NCBI GenBank assembly: GCA_944381375.1
Contig: CALWKX010000026.1
Location: forward strand, 1-48,378
Origin: an uncultured Lachnospiraceae bacterium
GTDB lineage: Bacteria > Bacillota > Clostridia > Eubacteriales > Anaerofustaceae
Length of the DNA: 48,378 nt
Reading direction: 5' to 3'
Shown here: piece after piece, positions 43,960 to 48,378 of the stretch
Position numbering within the stretch: position 1 is the stretch's first letter
Layout of the letters: each line of letters opens with the position of its first letter
Program-made: the position numbers and the translations under genes
Notes under the pieces: generated by a model
What the model was told of the DNA's origin: nothing
Database searches by the model: none
The model's input: only the letters and a program-made list of their open reading frames with translations

Positions 43960-45480
43960 TTAGTCCTCCTTTTTCGGTACAAACGGCACATACAGGAAGC
44001 TGTCGTACTTGCCGCCCGTGTAAATGGTGTGTCTGCCTTTGTTGTGGTCTTTGGGAAGCTCCGTGGTGTTCACATCACTACCTGCGAACATTTCCACGCC
44101 GCCGATGGTGTACATTTCCGGCTTTTCATCGGGCATATAAGTATAACCCTCTTTTGGAAGTGTTACCTTTGCCATTTTCAGCTTGAACGGTCCTGTTCAA
44201 AGTTTCTTTGTTTTGTGTGCAGATACGGTCAAACGAAGCTCATCACCTTGCTTAAACAACAATCCCATAGGCCAGATTAAAATGTCAACAGGTACAATTT
44301 CTCCCGTTTTTAATTTCTTCTCACGGATAAAACTCTGACGGGGATTTTCTTCGGTACTGTTTGCCTCATCAAGATCACGAAGCGATACACGCATATATCC
44401 CTTTACTGACATATCCATACCCGGACCGAGTGAATATTTGTATTTCAGCCCGCTTGGGCGGCGTTTTTCCATAGTCACGAATAAGTCCATATCATCATGC
44501 TCATCTGCTGATACCCAAAGACGCAGCTTAATATATCCTGTGATTTCGCTATCGCAAGGCATTTTCATTGTAAAAACCGCCTTGCCATTCTTATCGGAAT
44601 TGTATGTGATGCTGTTTTCTTTTTTTACAGCATTATCATTCAAACTGCCGTTTTCTGCGTTGAGATAGAGTTTTTTATACTGTGTTCTCGGAATGGGAAA
44701 ATCACTTTCCACACGGTCAACAATATCTTTACCGCCCGGATTAAGTACGCTGACACGCACCTTTGGTGTGCTTTCCCAACCGTTTTCTTTATTCATAAGA
44801 TAACGGTCAAAGAATTTACGGAGATCTTCGGTATGCTCGGCGTTGTAATAATCATCCCACTCGCCTGTGTTATGAATACGAAGCCACTTGTTTTTTGAAG
44901 AAATGCGGCGATATCCTTCGATACTTCCGTAAGTATGTATTGGGTTGGTGTAACTTGCCACAATGTAGGCGGGAACAGTTATTGCTTCTAAATCCGCTGC
45001 TTTGTCGTCCCAATAGTTATTCCAAGTTATATCGCCGTTCAACATAGCAATAACATCCTCGATTCCGCCGTTTTCTGTGGAAGCAAATGAGTCGGAGAGC
45101 ATTTTCACAAACTCCGGCATTATTACCCCGCCGCGAGTGGCGATTTCACGATAGCAGTCGTTTAATCCTTCCCACGGAGCAATGGCTGCAAGGTGCGGCG
45201 GATTTAACGCAGCCACAAACCATTGGGAAATAGCAAGCCACGAATTGCCGCTCATACCGATTTTGCCGTTGCACCATTCCTGATCAGCACACCATTCGCA
45301 AATATCTGAACCGTCTCTGCCATAGTCGCTTCCGAAAAAATGAATTATACCCTCAGAGTTGTAAGCCCCTCGCACATCGGGATTTATAATAGCATAACCA
45401 TGATTACACCAATAAGCAGGATCGGGGCCTTCAAATTTTTGCAGCCCAGATGTAGCAAGCATTGGAACACCTGCGTGATT
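43960..45480 (-). pseudogene. CocE/NonD-family hydrolase, 5' end missing and one in-frame stop
   Basis: Alpha/beta hydrolase with the X-Pro dipeptidyl-peptidase-like layout. Present are PDVRGAYNSEG, the nucleophile motif GMSGNSWLA, PAYIVASYTNP and HNTGEWDDYY with the likely catalytic His, then the C-terminal jelly-roll domain. The N-terminal 80-100 residues typical of the family are missing: similarity stops near 45480, where the sequence joins the HXXEE-like gene on the other strand. An in-frame TGA at 44197-44199 interrupts the C-terminal domain; the same frame continues with KMAKVTLPKEGYTYMPDE to a TAA at 43960. The frame could still be read from ATG 45516 but without start signals. DNA here is somewhat GC-richer than the core genes. 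Confidence 0.8.
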
Positions 45481-45485
45481 TGGGA

Positions 45486-45965
45486 ATGTATAATTTAATG
45501 CAAAATTCTGATTCACCCGATCGCTATCCTATGAATATGCTTGGTGATATGTGGACAAATCTTATTGGGGTTATTTTTGGGTGTACTGTGCTGATTGTCG
45601 GTGTTAATCCAATATTTATGATAATGCAGTTATTTCTTTGCTGCGCTGAAATCTTTGGACATACATCGGGAGGTATCTTCTCATATAAAAAATTTAAAGA
45701 CAAGGGCAAGAAAACCATTTATTGCCCCGGCTCTTTTACTACATGGTTTGGTTATCTACCGGTTGCGGTTTGTATTGTGATTTCTTTTTTTACCGAACAA
45801 GCTCCGATTTGGTGGCAATATCCAATAGGACTGCTTTGCAGCATAGTTCTAGGCGGTTTTTCCTTAAAAGTTGTAGAGAAGATATTCGAAGATAAGAACT
45901 CGCCCTACGCTTACATTTGGGGTGACGGATATTTTGAAAAATATTATTCACAGGATAAAAAATAG
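45486..45965 (+). pseudogene. Second HXXEE-type membrane protein, N-terminal part missing
   Basis: Open from ATG 45486 (MYNLMQNSDSPDRYPMNMLG) with about four transmembrane helices and the tail EDKNSPYAYIWGDGYFEKYY. It is a diverged paralogue of the protein at 43307-43956: RYPMN, a LFGFLP/WFGYLP segment and the SPY...GYxE tail correspond. Its own N-terminal helix and the H..EE region are absent, replaced by sequence from the CocE-type gene in the opposite direction. No ribosome-binding site precedes the ATG. A frame beginning at TTG 45462 lies within the hydrolase sequence and is not likely real. It may be translated, but it is incomplete compared with its relatives. Confidence 0.6.
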
Positions 45966-46090
45966 TGAGCAAGAGCGAAGAGCGTATTTTATAACAGCAA
46001 AGATCGCTGAGAATTTTGCAGAAGTTATTGGTGCGGATATGTTTTAAAATCAAACCTGAATTGCTTTATGCTGATGCTATGACAGCTTAT
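45966..46090 (+). pseudogene. Flavodoxin remnant
   Basis: A short stretch reads TAKIAENFAEVIGADMF in one frame and, after a one-base shift near 46047, KIKPELLYADAM in the next. This matches the N-terminal part of the flavodoxin family in which GVTAKxAENLAEAxGADLFEIKP is typical. The true start and almost all of the rest are gone. A terminator-like hairpin follows at 46100. It has no start signals and is a fossil. Confidence 0.6.
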
Positions 46091-46099
46091 GTAACGCTC

Positions 46100-46132
46100 G
46101 GCGGTGGGTATATTGCTCCCTTCCGCCTTTTT
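46100..46132 (+). terminator. Terminator-like hairpin after the flavodoxin remnant
   Basis: GGCGG with GGG pairs with CCC and CCGCC, leaving a small bulge, and is followed by five T. It may have served the lost flavodoxin gene. From 46133 to 46266 nothing further could be recognised. Confidence 0.5.
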
Positions 46133-46266
46133 ACGTTAACAATCTCATCTACTCTGCTACGGGTGTTTTTCATCTCAAAAAACTGCAACAGAGTCGTTTA
46201 TCCAACTCATTTATTATAAGCAGAATTGCTGATTATCTTCCCATCTGACGTCTGATAATAATAGTT

Positions 46267-46824
46267 TTATTCATTAAGCGCTACATCTTTTGATCTTTTT
46301 GCAGATTTGCCGTTTAATTCACGATAGGTAAATCCGATAACAATAGCTGAAATAATCACAGTTGAAAGATCGGAAGCAGGCATTGAATAAAGGACGCCGT
46401 CAAGGCCAAAGAAAATCGGCAAAACAAGTGCAAAGCCAACACCGAAAACAATTTCTCGTACCATTGAAAGCATTGTTGAAGATACCGCTTTACCCATAGC
46501 TAAAAATAAATGTTAGAATAATAGAATTTCCCATGCTTTTTGAAGCATCTTTTGATTCGCTTTTTCCGAGACAAAGACTTACAAATGCACAACAACCATC
46601 ACCGATCATAACAGCGATTGCGAGAGCAATTCTGTAAGCGGAAAAACAACCGTATTTGCGGCATTACCGAAGGAACCCAAATAATCGGCGTTAGCAATGT
46701 AAATTTGGTCAACGATATTATAAAGCGCTCCAACAAGAAGCGAAATTATGCATGGAAACGCATATTTGCTCATTAGTTTGCCAACCTTCTCTGTAGCAAG
46801 AAATGAATTATTTTGTTCTTCCAT
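46267..46824 (-). pseudogene. MATE-family efflux pump, large internal deletion and frameshift
   Basis: Both ends of a MATE transporter (multidrug or drug/Na+ antiporter, membrane protein of about 450 residues) remain. The N terminus starts at ATG 46824 with AGGAGG upstream: KLMSKYAFPCIISLLVGALY and DQIYIANADYLG. After a frameshift near 46618 it continues IALAIAVMIGDGCCAFVSLC. Near 46500 the sequence jumps to the C-terminal end, KAVSSTMLSMVREIVFGVGF and YSMPASDLSTVIISAIVI, ending at 46267. About two-thirds of the protein is missing. A promoter and attenuator-like leader remain intact upstream. Confidence 0.85.
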
Positions 46825-47172
46825 TTTTCAAAATACCTCCTATTTTTTGAGTAAAAAAAAAGCGTAAATCCAATTGACTGGACTTACGCATTTAGCTGCT
46901 CAACGTATATATTTTACCGTAAAACCTATAATTTTTCAATAGAATTTCCGAGTTTTTACGTAAATTTTTTCTCTGAAATATATTGTAATTAATACATAGC
47001 GACGTTACCTTGAGATCTCTTTACAGCACTGTTTTCAATGGCAAATAGCAAATCGAAACGCACATTTCGCTTGAACAACTCAACTTAATTTAGTTCTTCT
47101 TCTCTTTGCTGTTTCAATTATAAGTTATTTTCTTACGACACAGACGCCCTTTCCTGACGTGAATGTCTTTTA
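46825..47172. other. Leader of the MATE gene and intergenic space before ychF
   Basis: About 350 bases. The left third holds the MATE promoter and hairpin leader described separately. The remaining part, 46940-47172, follows the end of ychF on the minus strand; it is AT-rich with only weak, imperfect hairpins. No gene or RNA family was recognised and no clear ychF terminator was found. Confidence 0.6.
46853..46939 (-). promoter_or_regulatory. Promoter and attenuator-like leader of the MATE gene
   Basis: Minus strand: TTGAAA (46934-46939), 17-base spacer, TAAAAT (46911-46916). About ten bases after the expected RNA start is an ATG (46889-46891) opening a 27-codon frame (MRKSSQLDLR...) that runs through the hairpin and overlaps the MATE start. 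The hairpin, an 11-bp stem with one mismatch (46862-46889), is followed by nine T. A terminator this close to the promoter suggests attenuation, possibly by ribosomes stalled on the leader frame. The alternative is a short terminated RNA. Confidence 0.65.
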
Positions 47173-48267
47173 CTATACGTTAAACCTGAAAAATATTACG
47201 TCTCCATCTTCCACAATATAATCTTTTCCCTCAATTCGAGTAAAAGCAAGTTCTTTCGCTCTGGTGTCGTTACCTGCCTCAACTAATTTTTCGTATTTTG
47301 TAACTTCAGCGCGAATAAATCCACGTTCAAAATCCGTATGTATTTTACCCGCAGCCTGAGGTGCTTTAGTGCCTTTTACTATCTGCCATGCACGACATTC
47401 TTTTTTACCGGCAGTGAAAAAAGTTATTAAATTCAATAAAGCATATGCACTTCTGATTACTTTATCAAGTCCGGATTCATCCAGACCTAATTCCTCCAGA
47501 AAAACATTTTTCTCATCCTCCGGTAACTGAGCTATTTCGGATTCAATTTTGGCTGATATTTGTATCACTTGTGAAGAAGGCGATATTCTTGAGATATATT
47601 CTCTTAATTTCGATACATGAATGTTGTCTTTTGTTGTATCGTCCTCGCCTATATTCGCAACATACATAAATTTTTTGGTAGTTAACAAATTCTGATCGTC
47701 CAAAAGCCGAAATTCATCTTTGCTAAAATGTGTTTCATCAAGCATACTTCCATTCAAAAGTAATTGCTTAGCTTTAACTAAAACATCATAAAATGCTTTA
47801 TCTGCTTTACTGCCGTGCGTAGCGTTTTTTTTCGCAGCATGAAGCCGCTTATCCAATATTTCAATATCTGAAAACATCAATTCATAATTGATCGTTTCAA
47901 CGTCCCTGACGGGATCTACACTGCCGTCTACATGAGTTACATTTTCATCTTCAAAACAGCGTACTACCTGCAATATAGCATTAACGTTTCTAATGTGAGA
48001 TAAAAATTGATTGCCCAGACCTTCGCCTTTGCCAGCATCTTTTACCAAGCCTGCAATATCTACAAATTCAACACTAGTAGGTGTTTTTTTTAAGGTTTCA
48101 TACATTTTGCTTAAAGTATCAAGACGAACGTCTGGAACGTTTACCACGCCCACATTAGGCTCAATCGTACAAAACGGATAATTTTCAGCCTGTATTCCTG
48201 CTTTAGTAAGAGCATTAAATAAAGTGCTTTTGCCTACATTCGGCATGCCAACGAGTCCTATTTTCAT
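47173..48267 (-). CDS. ychF: Redox-regulated ATPase YchF (Obg family)
   Basis: Ribosome-associated P-loop protein (OLA1/YchF) that prefers ATP over GTP. The 364 residues show the P-loop GMPNVGKST at 7-15, PFCTIEPNVGVV switch I, DIAGLVKDAGKGEGLGNQFL switch II, and YVANIGEDD where other GTPases have NKxD, the reason for ATP preference. A coiled coil lies in the middle and a TGS domain ends the protein (APQAAGKIHTDFERGFI). Start ATG 48267 chosen because GGAGG lies just upstream; the longer frame would start within the promoter region. Confidence 0.97.
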   Translation of the reverse strand: MKIGLVGMPNVGKSTLFNALTKAGIQAENYPFCTIEPNVGVVNVPDVRLDTLSKMYETLKKTPTSVEFVDIAGLVKDAGKGEGLGNQFLSHIRNVNAILQVVRCFEDENVTHVDGSVDPVRDVETINYELMFSDIEILDKRLHAAKKNATHGSKADKAFYDVLVKAKQLLLNGSMLDETHFSKDEFRLLDDQNLLTTKKFMYVANIGEDDTTKDNIHVSKLREYISRISPSSQVIQISAKIESEIAQLPEDEKNVFLEELGLDESGLDKVIRSAYALLNLITFFTAGKKECRAWQIVKGTKAPQAAGKIHTDFERGFIRAEVTKYEKLVEAGNDTRAKELAFTRIEGKDYIVEDGDVIFFRFNV

Positions 48268-48378
48268 ATTATCCTCCGAAAAAATATTATACATAAATTA
48301 CGGCTTTTCTCATAGCAAAAAATTTAAATAGTGTTTAATTACTATAATTCGTGTTATAATAAAAATGATATATATGGA

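Noticed and set aside
44197-44199. UGA recoded as an amino acid
   Set aside because: Several intact genes in the window end with TGA, tryptophan uses TGG, no recoding hairpin was evident, and the surrounding genes are decayed.
47000-47172. Small RNA or ychF terminator downstream of ychF
   Set aside because: Only imperfect short stems were found and no T-run follows them.

Overview
The window comes from an AT-rich, endospore-forming member of the Firmicutes, most likely a gut-type Clostridia (inferred). Evidence: spo0A, spoIVB, spoIIM, dacF and a sigma-G fragment; the conserved Clostridia orders miaB-mutS-mutL-miaA and tlyA-nadK-argR-recN-spoIVB-spo0A; a T-box leader on pheST; a Firmicutes-type SOS box at lexA; pyruvate phosphate dikinase, PduL and a long serine acetyltransferase. 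No rRNA, tRNA, CRISPR array or insertion sequence was found.

Layout. 1-360: GC-richer DNA with the start of a gene leaving the window leftwards and a perfect 13-bp hairpin, probably the edge of an acquired element. 468-8435 (+): miaB-mutS-mutL-miaA plus a PLP enzyme, tightly overlapped. 8430-11134 (-): lexA with a near-consensus promoter and SOS box, a complete tyrosine recombinase, and a shorter recombinase-like protein lacking catalytic residues. 11186-14880 (-): pheS-pheT behind a T-box. 14894-18997 (+): a 5'-truncated sigG, nrdR, spoIIM, deoB, dacF; the Shine-Dalgarno sites of spoIIM and dacF lie in the 3' arms of terminator-like hairpins. 19065-25052 (-): spo0A, spoIVB, recN, argR, nadK, tlyA. 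25167-28027 (-): ilvE, a U32-family protein and pduL. 28054-33100 (-): ppdK, trmL, trxB and a BMP-type lipoprotein. 33294-34190 (+): serine acetyltransferase. 34217-41622 (-): purB-pepT-polA-coaE-queG-rpe behind one strong promoter. 41776-42159 (-): a DtxR/MntR-type regulator with a palindromic operator. 42449-46824: an island of broken genes (GyrI-like protein, two related small membrane proteins, a CocE-type hydrolase, a flavodoxin scrap and a MATE pump with most of its middle deleted). 47173-48267 (-): ychF.

How the genes fit together. Much of the core is information processing and repair (MutS/MutL, LexA, RecN, PolA, PheST). There is a striking number of anticodon-loop tRNA modification genes: MiaA and MiaB at A37, TrmL and QueG at position 34, and a U32 protein that may hydroxylate U34. 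A second theme is sporulation, but the sigma-G gene keeps only regions 3-4 and has no visible start signals. Intact housekeeping genes contrast sharply with the decayed 42.4-46.9 kb island.

No clearly new system was proven. The best candidates for follow-up are the truncated sigG, the two hairpins that merge a terminator with the next gene's ribosome-binding site, the attenuator-like leader before the dead MATE gene, and the catalytically dead recombinase paralogue. Start sites were moved from the longest reading frame where a ribosome-binding site decided the matter (lexA, pheS, spoIIM, spo0A, lipoprotein, polA, ychF).
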